Source: Lentisphaerota bacterium
GTDB taxonomy: Bacteria > Verrucomicrobiota > Lentisphaeria > Victivallales > SZUA-371
DNA: 43,858 bases
NCBI GenBank assembly: GCA_003246475.1
Contig: QKAL01000078.1
Location: forward strand, 1 to 43,858
Direction: 5' to 3'
In this document: in pieces, positions 18,554 to 27,826 of the stretch
Numbering within the stretch: the first letter of the stretch is position 1
Layout of the letters: every line of letters begins with the position of its first letter
Made by a program: the position numbers and the translations under genes
The notes under the pieces: model-generated
Seen by the model: the letters and a program-made list of their open reading frames with translations, nothing else
Told to the model about the DNA's origin: nothing
Databases searched by the model: none

Positions 18554-19383
18554 AATCCGTGGCGGTTCTAGGCGCAAAGGGGATGTTGGGATGCGACGTG
18601 GCGGCAGCTTTAAAGCAGGCCGGTTATCCGGTCTGCTCGTTTGACCACTGTGCCGTTGACATTACCGACCCTGTTGCCGTAGCCGAAGTCGTCTCCGGTC
18701 ATGATGTCGTTATTAATTGTGCTGCGTATACCGCGGTTGACCAGGCGGAGCACCAGTTTGATCTCTGCCAGCGGATCAATGCGGTCGGGGCCGGTATCCT
18801 CGGCTGTCTGGCTGCCATTGACAATAAATATGTCATCCAGATCAGTACCGACTTCGTCTTTGGCGAAAGTGGCGATGTTCCGCTGTTGGAGAGCTCCCCG
18901 GTGAACCCGCTTAACGTCTATGGTCGCAGCAAATATCTCGGTGAACGGATGCTGACGCAATCCGGCTGCCGTTGTGCGATTATCCGCGTGGCCTGGACCT
19001 ATGGACATCACGGCGCTAATTTCATCTCCAAGATCCTCGAATTGGCCAGTCGCCTCCCGGAACTGAAAGTTGTTAATGACCAGATCGGTACTCCCACGGC
19101 AACGACCAACGTCGCCCGGGCATTGCTGCCGTTTGTCGAGCGTGAGATCACCGGACTCTACCACTATACTGACCGTGGATATGCCAGCCGTTACGAAGTG
19201 GCCTGTTTCATTGCTGCCTGTAAAGGGCTCAATGTCAAGATAAACCCATGTCTCAGCTCCGAATTTGCTGCTCCGGCCCAGCGCCCGCTCAATTCCCGTT
19301 TCGACTGTTCCAAAATCGATACGGTATTGGATTTCGAGCGTCCAGACTGGCATGACGAAGTCAAACGTTTTCTGGAAAAATAA
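18550..19383 (+). CDS. rmlD: dTDP-4-dehydrorhamnose reductase family protein
   Basis: LGAKGMLGCDVAAAL, INCAAYTAVDQAE, ISTDFVFGE, VYGRSKYLGE; start overlaps end of rmlA. Confidence 0.9.
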   Translation: MKSVAVLGAKGMLGCDVAAALKQAGYPVCSFDHCAVDITDPVAVAEVVSGHDVVINCAAYTAVDQAEHQFDLCQRINAVGAGILGCLAAIDNKYVIQISTDFVFGESGDVPLLESSPVNPLNVYGRSKYLGERMLTQSGCRCAIIRVAWTYGHHGANFISKILELASRLPELKVVNDQIGTPTATTNVARALLPFVEREITGLYHYTDRGYASRYEVACFIAACKGLNVKINPCLSSEFAAPAQRPLNSRFDCSKIDTVLDFERPDWHDEVKRFLEK

Positions 19384-19390
19384 TGTTTTA

Positions 19391-19412
19391 CCTCCGGCCA
19401 TATGACCGGAGG
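19391..19412. terminator. Hairpin between convergent rmlD and GH genes, possible bidirectional terminator
   Basis: CCTCCGG (19391-19397) / CCGGAGG (19406-19412); only short T-tracts on either side. Confidence 0.45.
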
Positions 19413-19432
19413 AGTGTTGCTTAATTTATCAA

Positions 19433-22400
19433 TTACGGCAAACTAGCCTTGATCAATACCGGCTTGAAACGTTCCAGCACTATTTTACCATCGATCAAAC
19501 GGTCCCCGATCAGTTCCCTCACCGTCGCGCCTTTGGGGGCAACAACTTCGGCGACAACCGGCTGCTCATTATAGTTACAGGCGTTGAGCAAATATTCTCC
19601 TGACGGCGTCTTGATGGTACGCCATTCCACACCATACGTCCCGGACGGAGCCTTGCTTTCGAGCCGCAACGGGAAACGGGGTAATAAGGAGTTCAGTTGC
19701 CGTTGTACAACCTTGAATAAAGCCTCGCGTTTCAAATCACCATCGATTTTCGTCGTTTGTAAAACAGCCGTGATCGTTTTCCCGCCGGGAGTCCGGCTCA
19801 GACATTTACCGTAGGTCACGACTCTGCCGCCATTACGAACAAAAGCTGCCAACCCATCAACCGTCTTCTGGTCGACAATGGATGCTCCAGCCAGAACAAT
19901 CACTTTGCAGTCGCCGAATTTTCCGTCCTGAACCTGCTTTTCGGAAATATACCCGAGTTTGCGCCCTGCATACGCCATGGCGGTGAACAGTTCCCGATTG
20001 CGGGGACTGTATTCCGGGTCCATCACATTGGAGGCAACCGAATAGAGCAAAGACACGTCCGGTTTGGCATTAAAGAAATCGCGGATTTCGTAAGCCAGAC
20101 GGTTGGCATCGGCAGAAGCATCGCTGACCGCCAGGACACAGGCCGGGCGGCGATAGATATTGCCGGAAAATACATTTTTGTCGATATAATGCTGATAGCC
20201 GTAATCCTCCCAAACCCAGATCGCACTTCCGGCACATCCATGCATGAACTGCTGGAATATCGCCGTGTAAATCACGTTATAGGGAACCGGCTCAGTAAAC
20301 GTGTCATTGATGATATGATTCTCCGAGTTGACAATATGGACCGGCTTAAAGCCGGACTGCAAGGCGTAACTCATCGAGGTATTAGTCCATTCCACCGTAC
20401 CGTTGGGCTGATAGGTAAAATAGTTGTCATTGCCGCTGAGATCGCTGAATCTGGCAAAGCGTTCCGGCTCGGCCGCGGTGGTCACCAGTGCTGCCGGGTC
20501 CCATACGGTAAAGATCATCTCCTTAGCGTGCAGCGGTACCTCCGGCCAAATCTCACGGATAATCCCGGCCATCCAGGCATGCCAGGCGGCGAATTCATCC
20601 ATTTTAAACTGGACATATTCATAATACATCCGATCACCACGAACCAACTCCTGCTGCGGCACGGCAGCGGCAAACGAGAGAAAGCTTCCACCTACCGCCT
20701 GATTGAGCTTGCCGACAGTACCATATTTCTTCTCCAGATAATCGGTGAACAGGTTTCGGGTAAACTCTTTTTTCAGCGACGGCTTGTAGCCCGGTTCGTT
20801 GGTCAGGCAAAGACTGTGGATTGCCCCTGCTCCCTTGGCTTTCTTCAATACCGGAATAACTGCCCGCAGGTATGCTTCAATCAGCTTACGGCTGTACGGG
20901 TGCAACACGTCGTATAGAATAAACCCCTCACCCCCGGTAACTTCGGGATGCTTTTTGAGAGCCCATTCAGGAAAATAGTGCGGCGAAAGCAGGAAAATTA
21001 CCGCAACATTGTTTTTCCAGGCATTTTCAAGCGCCGGCAGAGTATCTTTTTCCAGCTCATTCAGGTCAATAATGAAACTGCCATCCGGGTTCTCTCCCTT
21101 TATGAAGCTTGAGGGCCCCTTCTCGATCTGAATCGCGTTACAATTGATTTTGGGAAATAACGCCACATCATTCGCCGCCTGGTCGAAATGACCAAAACCG
21201 CTAAAGATAACGGGACGAGACTCGCTCTTCCCATTGAAACCATTGCGCATTTCGGCGACAAAATAGCCGTCCTTAAGGGTTCGCGGCGAACTTGCATAAT
21301 AATAATGCGGTAGTTCACCCTTGCCTGCTTGTGCATCGTTAAATGCCGTTTTCATCTGTTCGACGATCCAGTTTATCTCAGCGATAATCGCCAGTCCACG
21401 CCGACCGTAATAATCCCTTTCCTGCTGGTTGCGGCCAAGTGTCAGGTCTCGGTCGATAAGTTCGAACTGCCGTTTCACGATTTCCACCATGGCCCTCGCC
21501 CTCGCCGGCATTCCGCTGGGCAAAGCAATAAGTTGGCAGCTGACGTTCTGAAAATCATCACGGGCAGTCTTCAAAGCCTCACGACATGCCGCAATAAAAT
21601 CAATTTTTATAATTTCAGTCTCATCAACCTTTTGGCCGTTGATGAGCAGGGAAATTTTGATGGGCCCGGAACGAAAGGCGGACAGATTGGTTTTGACCGT
21701 CGCCACATTAAAGACATTATCTGAATTTTTTGCATCATTGCCCAGTACAATATTTTCTTCCTTTCCTCCGGCATCGCGAAGTTTAAGTTGAGCCTTCCCG
21801 CCTTGAAAAGCTGAGGAAATCAGACGCATGGACAAGTTATCGGACGCCGTCTCCTTTTCCGCCGGGATAATAAGCGCCTGATGCGGTGCTGACGAAAAGA
21901 CACAAAGCGTATCCTGCAGATTGGTCTTGTAATCATGGATGCCATTGGCCAGATACGCAATGCGCCGGCCATTTCCGTCATTGCCATTGACCACGAAATT
22001 AAAGCCAAAGGCACCAGTCCGATCCTTTGCTACATTACCTAACAGCTTCCAATTCAATCTAGCCGCAACAAAATACCCCTTGGCAGTCGGTTTGATGCTG
22101 TATTCAAGTTCATCGGCAGTAAGATCGCGGGACAAGGTCCATGACCAGTTGGCAGCCTCACCTTCGTGAAACGTCAACCCAAGCTCAAAGTCCTTGCCGT
22201 CACGAATTTTGTTGAAGTCGGCATTTTCATCGATAGCAATCTGAATCGAGCTACCCTGCCACATACTTTCGCCGGTGAAAGTGATCCGTCTGGGGTCGAC
22301 AACATCAATCCAGAGCAACAGCCCCCTATCATCCTCGGCCAGCACCGCCTCCGCCGACAGAACGTTCTTCTTACCGTCAACAGCCGATATCTTAATATGC

Positions 22401-23032
22401 GGAAGGTTATCCGGCAAAACCGTTGCCGCCGAATTGAACTCCTTATATTCCGTGATGGGGTAAATGCGTTCGCGCTGCAATTCCTCCTTCCGAACCCCAA
22501 CCACATGATTTAGCGGCATCAATGTCAGATCACTAATGAAGGCTTCGACAACCGTATCATCGGAATCTAACCCGATCTGATAAGTCCCGTCCGGGTCGAA
22601 CTCTTCGGCTTTGGCCGTAAATTCATAACTGTATTCCTGCCAGGTTTCGCGGATGTTCTTTACGAGAAAACGCAAATTCCAGCTCTTCCCGAAAGTGAAC
22701 AGCAACGAATTTTCTCCTGAAACCTTCCCGAACGCCCAGAAACGCATCTCGTACGTCACGCCCGGAGTCAGCTTCACGTATTGCATGATACGTCCAAAAA
22801 CGCACGGCTGCAGGGGAGAGCGATTGACGATCTTCAGGGCATTGTGGCCGTCCCTCCCTGCCTTTGCCGCCAATGCCATCGTCACTTGCGCATTGCCGGA
22901 AGCGTTGAAAGACCAGCCAGTCGGAATCTGGCCCGGAGTTCCCACGGCAAAATCACCGTTGGATATGAGATTGGCGGCATTCACGGCCACGCCGCAAAGT
23001 AAAAGAATCATTATTGTCTGTAAGTATTTCAT
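19433..23032 (-). CDS. Secreted GH42-like glycoside hydrolase with N-terminal carbohydrate-binding-like domains
   Basis: Signal peptide MKYLQTIMILLLCGVAVNAANLISNGDF; CLTNEPGYKPSLKKEFTRNLFTDYLEKKYGTV..LNQAVGG; GATase-like trimerisation-type C-terminal region. Confidence 0.8.
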   Translation of the reverse strand: MKYLQTIMILLLCGVAVNAANLISNGDFAVGTPGQIPTGWSFNASGNAQVTMALAAKAGRDGHNALKIVNRSPLQPCVFGRIMQYVKLTPGVTYEMRFWAFGKVSGENSLLFTFGKSWNLRFLVKNIRETWQEYSYEFTAKAEEFDPDGTYQIGLDSDDTVVEAFISDLTLMPLNHVVGVRKEELQRERIYPITEYKEFNSAATVLPDNLPHIKISAVDGKKNVLSAEAVLAEDDRGLLLWIDVVDPRRITFTGESMWQGSSIQIAIDENADFNKIRDGKDFELGLTFHEGEAANWSWTLSRDLTADELEYSIKPTAKGYFVAARLNWKLLGNVAKDRTGAFGFNFVVNGNDGNGRRIAYLANGIHDYKTNLQDTLCVFSSAPHQALIIPAEKETASDNLSMRLISSAFQGGKAQLKLRDAGGKEENIVLGNDAKNSDNVFNVATVKTNLSAFRSGPIKISLLINGQKVDETEIIKIDFIAACREALKTARDDFQNVSCQLIALPSGMPARARAMVEIVKRQFELIDRDLTLGRNQQERDYYGRRGLAIIAEINWIVEQMKTAFNDAQAGKGELPHYYYASSPRTLKDGYFVAEMRNGFNGKSESRPVIFSGFGHFDQAANDVALFPKINCNAIQIEKGPSSFIKGENPDGSFIIDLNELEKDTLPALENAWKNNVAVIFLLSPHYFPEWALKKHPEVTGGEGFILYDVLHPYSRKLIEAYLRAVIPVLKKAKGAGAIHSLCLTNEPGYKPSLKKEFTRNLFTDYLEKKYGTVGKLNQAVGGSFLSFAAAVPQQELVRGDRMYYEYVQFKMDEFAAWHAWMAGIIREIWPEVPLHAKEMIFTVWDPAALVTTAAEPERFARFSDLSGNDNYFTYQPNGTVEWTNTSMSYALQSGFKPVHIVNSENHIINDTFTEPVPYNVIYTAIFQQFMHGCAGSAIWVWEDYGYQHYIDKNVFSGNIYRRPACVLAVSDASADANRLAYEIRDFFNAKPDVSLLYSVASNVMDPEYSPRNRELFTAMAYAGRKLGYISEKQVQDGKFGDCKVIVLAGASIVDQKTVDGLAAFVRNGGRVVTYGKCLSRTPGGKTITAVLQTTKIDGDLKREALFKVVQRQLNSLLPRFPLRLESKAPSGTYGVEWRTIKTPSGEYLLNACNYNEQPVVAEVVAPKGATVRELIGDRLIDGKIVLERFKPVLIKASLP

Positions 23033-23061
23033 GACTTTATCCGAATTCTGGTGTTATATCT

Positions 23062-23751
23062 TTATCTCTGGTGGTCAAGTCCGGTCATGAACGCAAACGC
23101 ATCATTGTTCACACACTGATTGAAGCCAATGGCCTGGACACTGTTGTCGCCGTAAACGTAAGTACAAGTCTTCATATGGGTTTGTGCACCGGGATACCCC
23201 CAGAAGGTCGACCAGCTGTAAGTATTGCACCAGACCATCATCTTATTGTAATTCTTGCTGAACAGCGGCTTGACCGGCTGTTTGTCATTGTCATCGCCAT
23301 CCGGCCAGTTCCAGTATAGACTGCCGTCACGAACATAAACATAGTCACCCCAATCAGTATATGCCGTCGATGAGGTCGGAATGGAGCAAACCAGCAACTT
23401 ACACTGTTCGGCAAATGATTCCGGCTTGTTAGTGTTTTTTGCGGGCAGATATCTGTTGGTAACCAGAATCCCCAGTCCGCATGGATTATTGTTATCCCAC
23501 ATGGCACGGGGTTCACCACCGCCGCAAACAGTGTTGATATTCGGCAACATACGGTCATTAAAGTCCAATGAATAGGTTGTCATGGCGAGGCCTATCTGCT
23601 TGAGATTGCCAATACAGGTCGTTCTCTTGGCAACTTCGCGGGCACGCCCCAAAGCCGGTAATAACATGGCCGCCAGAATAGCTATAATTGCAATAACAAT
23701 CAGCAATTCTATTAGCGTAAAACCATTTTCTCTCTCATGTCTCAAATTCAT
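23062..23751 (-). CDS. Prepilin-type N-methylation pseudopilin (H-X9-D type)
   Basis: [58 protein letters not shown]-terminal [15 protein letters not shown] at 23751 preferred over ORF start 23856. Confidence 0.88.
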   Translation of the reverse strand: MNLRHERENGFTLIELLIVIAIIAILAAMLLPALGRAREVAKRTTCIGNLKQIGLAMTTYSLDFNDRMLPNINTVCGGGEPRAMWDNNNPCGLGILVTNRYLPAKNTNKPESFAEQCKLLVCSIPTSSTAYTDWGDYVYVRDGSLYWNWPDGDDNDKQPVKPLFSKNYNKMMVWCNTYSWSTFWGYPGAQTHMKTCTYVYGDNSVQAIGFNQCVNNDAFAFMTGLDHQR

Positions 23752-23803
23752 AATTTTCCCTCGCGTTGTTTGTTGTTTATGACAGTAAAAAGCAACCATA
23801 TTC

Positions 23804-24940
23804 TCATCTCTCATTACACAAAACAGCCGTGTCCGCCATGACGCGACTGGATTCACGAACTACCAGTTCGACGGGGATTTTGACGTTGATCGGCGCCGTA
23901 AGCGTCCCTTTCAACAGATGATGCATCAACTCCCCGGCCTTGACGCCGATCTCCACGAAAGGCTGCCGGACGGTCGTCAGGGCGGGTTCAAGCATGGAAG
24001 CCAGCGGCAGATCGTCAAACCCAACGACAAAAATATCCTTGCCGACGCTCCAGTGATTGCGAGCCGCAACCACATAAAGATCGGCAGCAATCATGTCATG
24101 CAGGCAAAGAACGCAAGCCGGACCACCATCCCGCATCGCCTCTTTCAACATTTTTTCGACATCAACAATGCAGGTTTTATCCCGAAAATAGTGAATATGC
24201 GATTCAACTTCCGCGCCCATTCCGGCATTGATCATGGCTTTTAAAAAGCCTTGCATCCGGTTTTTTACCGAAGAAACCGACTTGTCGACGGTAAGAAAAT
24301 GAACAGGTCTCCGGTGTTCCTCAATCAAATGTAACGTGGCCTGATATGCCCCGCTGAGGTTGTCCGACTCCACCACGCTGGCCCGAATACCGGGAATTTC
24401 ACGGTCAACGCAAATAACCGGGAAACCACTGTCAATCAACTGGGTCATGGCTTTCAGGAAACCGGGCTCCGATGAGGGTTGAATAATGGCGCCGCAATTA
24501 CCGATGCTGGGCAGTTGCAGCAACATTCCAGCCCCGCCATCCATCTCATTTTCCAGATTTCCGACAATCTCCAGTTTCATTCCGATATTCTGAAAGAATC
24601 TCTTCAGTCCCTCCGCCATGCAGATGGTATTGCCGTCGGTTCCGGTAGGATAGATAAAACAAATGCTCTGCTTCTGAGGCCGATAAACTGCGGTATTGTT
24701 ATCGGACGTCACCTCGCCAATCCGATTGACATACACACCTTTTCCAAATTCGCCCCGCAAAATTCCCGCAGACTTGAGATCTTCGATAGCCCGGCGCACC
24801 GTAATCATACTGACACCATGCATCCGACATAACTCGGCACTAGATGGTATCTTTGTATCCATCTGCAACTTTCCCGCCTCGATGTCCAGAAGTATCTTTT
24901 CTTTCAACTGTTGATAAAAGGGTACGCCATTACTATTCAT
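23804..24940 (-). CDS. GntR-type winged-helix regulator with LacI/PBP-like sensor domain
   Basis: [97 protein letters not shown]. Confidence 0.92.
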   Translation of the reverse strand: MNSNGVPFYQQLKEKILLDIEAGKLQMDTKIPSSAELCRMHGVSMITVRRAIEDLKSAGILRGEFGKGVYVNRIGEVTSDNNTAVYRPQKQSICFIYPTGTDGNTICMAEGLKRFFQNIGMKLEIVGNLENEMDGGAGMLLQLPSIGNCGAIIQPSSEPGFLKAMTQLIDSGFPVICVDREIPGIRASVVESDNLSGAYQATLHLIEEHRRPVHFLTVDKSVSSVKNRMQGFLKAMINAGMGAEVESHIHYFRDKTCIVDVEKMLKEAMRDGGPACVLCLHDMIAADLYVVAARNHWSVGKDIFVVGFDDLPLASMLEPALTTVRQPFVEIGVKAGELMHHLLKGTLTAPINVKIPVELVVRESSRVMADTAVLCNER

Positions 24941-24949
24941 TTGCCAACC

Positions 24950-24991
24950 TTATATAACCTTATATAACCTTGTATATAAAGCATTATATAA
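24950..24991. promoter_or_regulatory. Cluster of TTATATAA palindromes upstream of the GntR-type gene, candidate operator
   Basis: TTATATAA at 24950-24957, 24960-24967 and 24984-24991, plus degenerate TGTATATAA at 24971-24979; 10-bp phased at the start. Confidence 0.5.
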
Positions 24992-25041
24992 GCATTCCCC
25001 TTTTTTGTCAATAGCAAATCGCGCATACGTCATTCTTTTTA

Positions 25042-25079
25042 CAAAAAAAAGTAGCCCCCGGGGGTTGAAACCGGGGGCT
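25042..25079 (-). terminator. Rho-independent terminator for the minus-strand operon ending at 25118
   Basis: AGCCCCCGG (25053-25061) / CCGGGGGCT (25071-25079), followed on the minus strand by actttttttt. Confidence 0.85.
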
Positions 25080-25117
25080 GGAGGAAAACCGCTGGGGCAC
25101 AGCGGTGTGGAGTTGTA

Positions 25118-25747
25118 TCACTTGTTCTGGAGCCGTTTGTGAATTTCTTTGCGCATTTCCGCCAGAATGGCGCGGGAATCGGAAGACATGCCTTCATAAC
25201 GTTCCTGCATTCTGGCGATGTTCTGGCCGCCCGGCCCTCCGGGTCCTCTGCCGCCGGGTCCGCCGGGTCCACCGGGTCCACCAAAGCCACCTTGACGGTT
25301 GGCCATGCGTTGTTTCATCTCATCGGCCATGCGGTCATATTCTTTTTGCCGTTCCTCTTTAGTCATCGCCAGAAGTTTCTTGGCCTGTTCTTCCATGCGG
25401 AGACGGAACATTGCCCTCATATTGTTGCGAAGCTGTTCTTTTTCCGCGTCACTGAGGTTGTTGTTGCGGAACATTTCGCGCGGGTTGCCGCTTTTACGCA
25501 TTTCTTCGGCAAAGCGCTGTTTTTCTGCTACGGGCAGGGCGGCGAAATCCTTTGATGCTGCATATTTCAAGGCGTCGTTCTGCGACATTTGGGTGACTTC
25601 GGGTGCTTTTTTGGGCCGCGTGATGATAATGCCCGCGATAACTCCGGCTAAGACCAGAACCGTCGCCCCGATATAAATAATTTTCTTTTTCCCTGAAACT
25701 TTGGTTTTTACTTCCTTGCCTGCTGCTTTTTTAATGTTTTTTCCCAT
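25118..25747 (-). CDS. Membrane-anchored Gly/Pro-repeat protein
   Basis: Lys-rich N-terminus, one TM (IIYIGATVLVLAGVIAGIII), charged helical region, GGFGGPGGPGGPGGRGPGGPGG tract. Confidence 0.75.
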   Translation of the reverse strand: MGKNIKKAAGKEVKTKVSGKKKIIYIGATVLVLAGVIAGIIITRPKKAPEVTQMSQNDALKYAASKDFAALPVAEKQRFAEEMRKSGNPREMFRNNNLSDAEKEQLRNNMRAMFRLRMEEQAKKLLAMTKEERQKEYDRMADEMKQRMANRQGGFGGPGGPGGPGGRGPGGPGGQNIARMQERYEGMSSDSRAILAEMRKEIHKRLQNK

Positions 25748-25765
25748 AATCTTTTCCGTATATTA

Positions 25766-26314
25766 TTATTTAAGGGTGGAAGCCCGACCGTCGATGAACA
25801 GATAATTCTTGCCGCCGTATTTGTTGTCTGCCGGGACGTAATCCGTATCCGGGGTGACTCCGAAGCTGTAATTGCGGTGGAATGGTTCGTAATCGAACAT
25901 TACCGGAGTCATGGTCGACATTCTCCTGCCTTTGCCGATGATCCTGCCGCCCAGCATGGTATTGTACTCATAACTTGAACCCTGTGCCTTGTAAAAGGTC
26001 TCCTGCCAGTCCTCCGGACAGCAAAAAACCTTGGTACTGCCGCTATGATATGGTTCCAGGACGTCGACAATCCGCGGATCATCGACGTTGATGGTCGGCT
26101 TGGCTGCGGCATAGGGAAACATCTCCCGGTTGTCCTGAAGATACATCATTACCATTTTGCCGATGTTGGCCAGATTGCTGGTGCAGGCAATGCTTTTTGC
26201 CTTGCGTCGCGCCCCTCCTATTGCAGGCATCAGCAATCCCGCCAGGATGGCGATAATCGCTATCACTACCAGAAGTTCCACGAGAGTGAAAAGGGGAACA
26301 TGTTTTTTGCGCAT
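25766..26314 (-). CDS. Prepilin-type pseudopilin
   Basis: [57 protein letters not shown]-terminal NYLFIDGRAS. Confidence 0.87.
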   Translation of the reverse strand: MRKKHVPLFTLVELLVVIAIIAILAGLLMPAIGGARRKAKSIACTSNLANIGKMVMMYLQDNREMFPYAAAKPTINVDDPRIVDVLEPYHSGSTKVFCCPEDWQETFYKAQGSSYEYNTMLGGRIIGKGRRMSTMTPVMFDYEPFHRNYSFGVTPDTDYVPADNKYGGKNYLFIDGRASTLK

Positions 26315-26317
26315 GGA

Positions 26318-26803
26318 TTAAATATCCTCCGGCGGCTGACTATTCCCGTGCTTTCGGGACTCCTCCTGATGTTTACCTTCAGGTCGGAATGGCGGGGGAC
26401 CGTTGCCGACGCGGAACTTGCCGTGCATGGTGATGCGTTCGAGGGCAGCCTCACGCATTTTGGCCAACTCTTCTTTCTGCTCGGGACTGAGTGCCAGACT
26501 TTTCTCAATGTCGTCGAACAGGGTGAAAAATATATTCTTTACTATAGGTGCGTTGGCTTTGTTCATTGCCATGAAGCTTTCATGCCATTTCTCAAATGCT
26601 GGCAGGATCTTCTTCTGCTGTTCATCTGATAGTTTCAGGCGTTCCACCACCTTTTTGTTCAGCATGACGCGGAAGTCACGCGGCGGGGGCGGCGGGGGAT
26701 CGCCGCGGAAAATATTATAATAGTACTTTCCGCCCAGCACACCGATCAGCATGCCGGAGAAAAATACGATTATAAACGCGATTATTATCTGGCTTTTCTT
26801 CAT
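26318..26803 (-). CDS. Membrane-anchored CpxP/Spy/CnrX-like periplasmic protein
   Basis: MKKSQIIIAFIIVFFSGMLIGVLGGKYYYN TM anchor, LKLSDEQQKKILPAFEKWHESF and LALSPEQKEELAKMREAALERI helical LTxxQ-like repeats; ATG 26803 preferred over ORF start 26944. Confidence 0.65.
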   Translation of the reverse strand: MKKSQIIIAFIIVFFSGMLIGVLGGKYYYNIFRGDPPPPPPRDFRVMLNKKVVERLKLSDEQQKKILPAFEKWHESFMAMNKANAPIVKNIFFTLFDDIEKSLALSPEQKEELAKMREAALERITMHGKFRVGNGPPPFRPEGKHQEESRKHGNSQPPEDI

Positions 26804-26814
26804 CTTTTCCACCT

Positions 26815-27117
26815 TTATAATGATGCTACAATCTGTTGAGCGGTACCGATTTCTCCGATCAGCTGTGAGGTTGACGACGCGATTGCCGGATCCAGAAACA
26901 GCACTGTTGAGACAACAATGACGGCAACTGCGGCCGCACTCCAAGCCAGTGGCCAGAGCAGTGCGAAATTGTTCAGTACCGGTGGCGTTACCTTAAGGGT
27001 GCAGCCGGCGATGCAGCGCATAACTCCGGCCTGCCAGTCTTCCGGACAGGCTGCAGCTTCGCGAGACATGAACTCATCCCGGAATGCTTCGATAACTTTG
27101 TCCGTGTTCCTTTTCAT
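26815..27117 (-). CDS. Small single-TM protein, candidate anti-sigma factor
   Basis: Directly follows the ECF sigma gene (TGATATG junction); N-terminal cytoplasmic ~50 aa, one TM, short outer tail. Confidence 0.55.
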   Translation of the reverse strand: MKRNTDKVIEAFRDEFMSREAAACPEDWQAGVMRCIAGCTLKVTPPVLNNFALLWPLAWSAAAVAVIVVSTVLFLDPAIASSTSQLIGEIGTAQQIVASL

Positions 27118-27118
27118 A

Positions 27119-27688
27119 TCAATTCTCCATTAAGGATTGGATGATTTTTTTCATCTTCTGCCGTGCCCGCATTGCCCGAATTTTTGTTTTGGGCAAACCC
27201 CATTTGAAATAGGCACTGACTTCTTTCAGGGGCTGATCTTCAAAATAAACCAGTTCGATCAATATTCGATCCTCCTCGTCCATTTTGGACAAAGTCCATT
27301 CCAGCAACTCGGCGGCGGACCGGTGAGAATCGCTCTTCTCAAAGTTTTCCACTGACTTCGTATTGGTTACCAGCTCCAGCCACTGCTGATGTTCTTCTCC
27401 CGGTGCGGTGATCTGGCAACGCATTTTTTCATTTTTTCGCCAATAATCACAACATGTCCGCACGGCAATCCGGCTCAACCAGTTCTTGAACGGACTGGTT
27501 CCGGCAAAACCTGGGAGCGACGTGTAGGCCCGAACGAACACTTCCTGCACTATTTCTCCCGCGTCCCGCGCGGGAATCCTTCGGCCGACAATCGCACAAA
27601 CCATATTCTTATGCCGTTCCATCAGTTCGGCATAGCGGTTTTTATCACCGTCAAGGATGGCCTTGACGGTTATCCAGTCTTCATTCAT
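27119..27688 (-). CDS. ECF-type sigma-70 factor
   Basis: DAGEIVQEVFVRAYTSLPGFAGTSPFKNWLSRIAVRTCCDYWRKN (region 2) and EEDRILIELVYFEDQPLKEVSAYFKWGLPKTKIRAMRARQKMKK (region 4). Confidence 0.92.
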   Translation of the reverse strand: MNEDWITVKAILDGDKNRYAELMERHKNMVCAIVGRRIPARDAGEIVQEVFVRAYTSLPGFAGTSPFKNWLSRIAVRTCCDYWRKNEKMRCQITAPGEEHQQWLELVTNTKSVENFEKSDSHRSAAELLEWTLSKMDEEDRILIELVYFEDQPLKEVSAYFKWGLPKTKIRAMRARQKMKKIIQSLMEN

Positions 27689-27826
27689 ATTTTATCATTC
27701 CCGGCGGATAACAATCAATGCCTGAACGTACGTTGTTTAGAACCAATCATCTCTTTTCATCTATTATAGTGGCAAATTATCGGTTCCGGGTTACAGCGTT
27801 TCGCAAAAAATGTGAAAAAAAACTAA

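Noticed and set aside
18610-19401. 263-aa minus-strand ORF opposite rmlD
   Set aside because: Antisense of a clear Rossmann-fold reductase.
25230-25290. Tandem ccgccgggtcc-type repeats as a possible CRISPR or intergenic repeat
   Set aside because: In frame inside the 25118-25747 gene, encoding the Gly-Pro tract; no spacer structure.
26045-27100. Shared CPEDWQ hexapeptide in the candidate anti-sigma (AAACPEDWQAG) and the pseudopilin (VFCCPEDWQETF) of the same operon
   Set aside because: Intriguing, but one short match in otherwise unrelated proteins, and a Cys-Pro segment is usual in H-X9-DG pseudopilins; likely coincidence.
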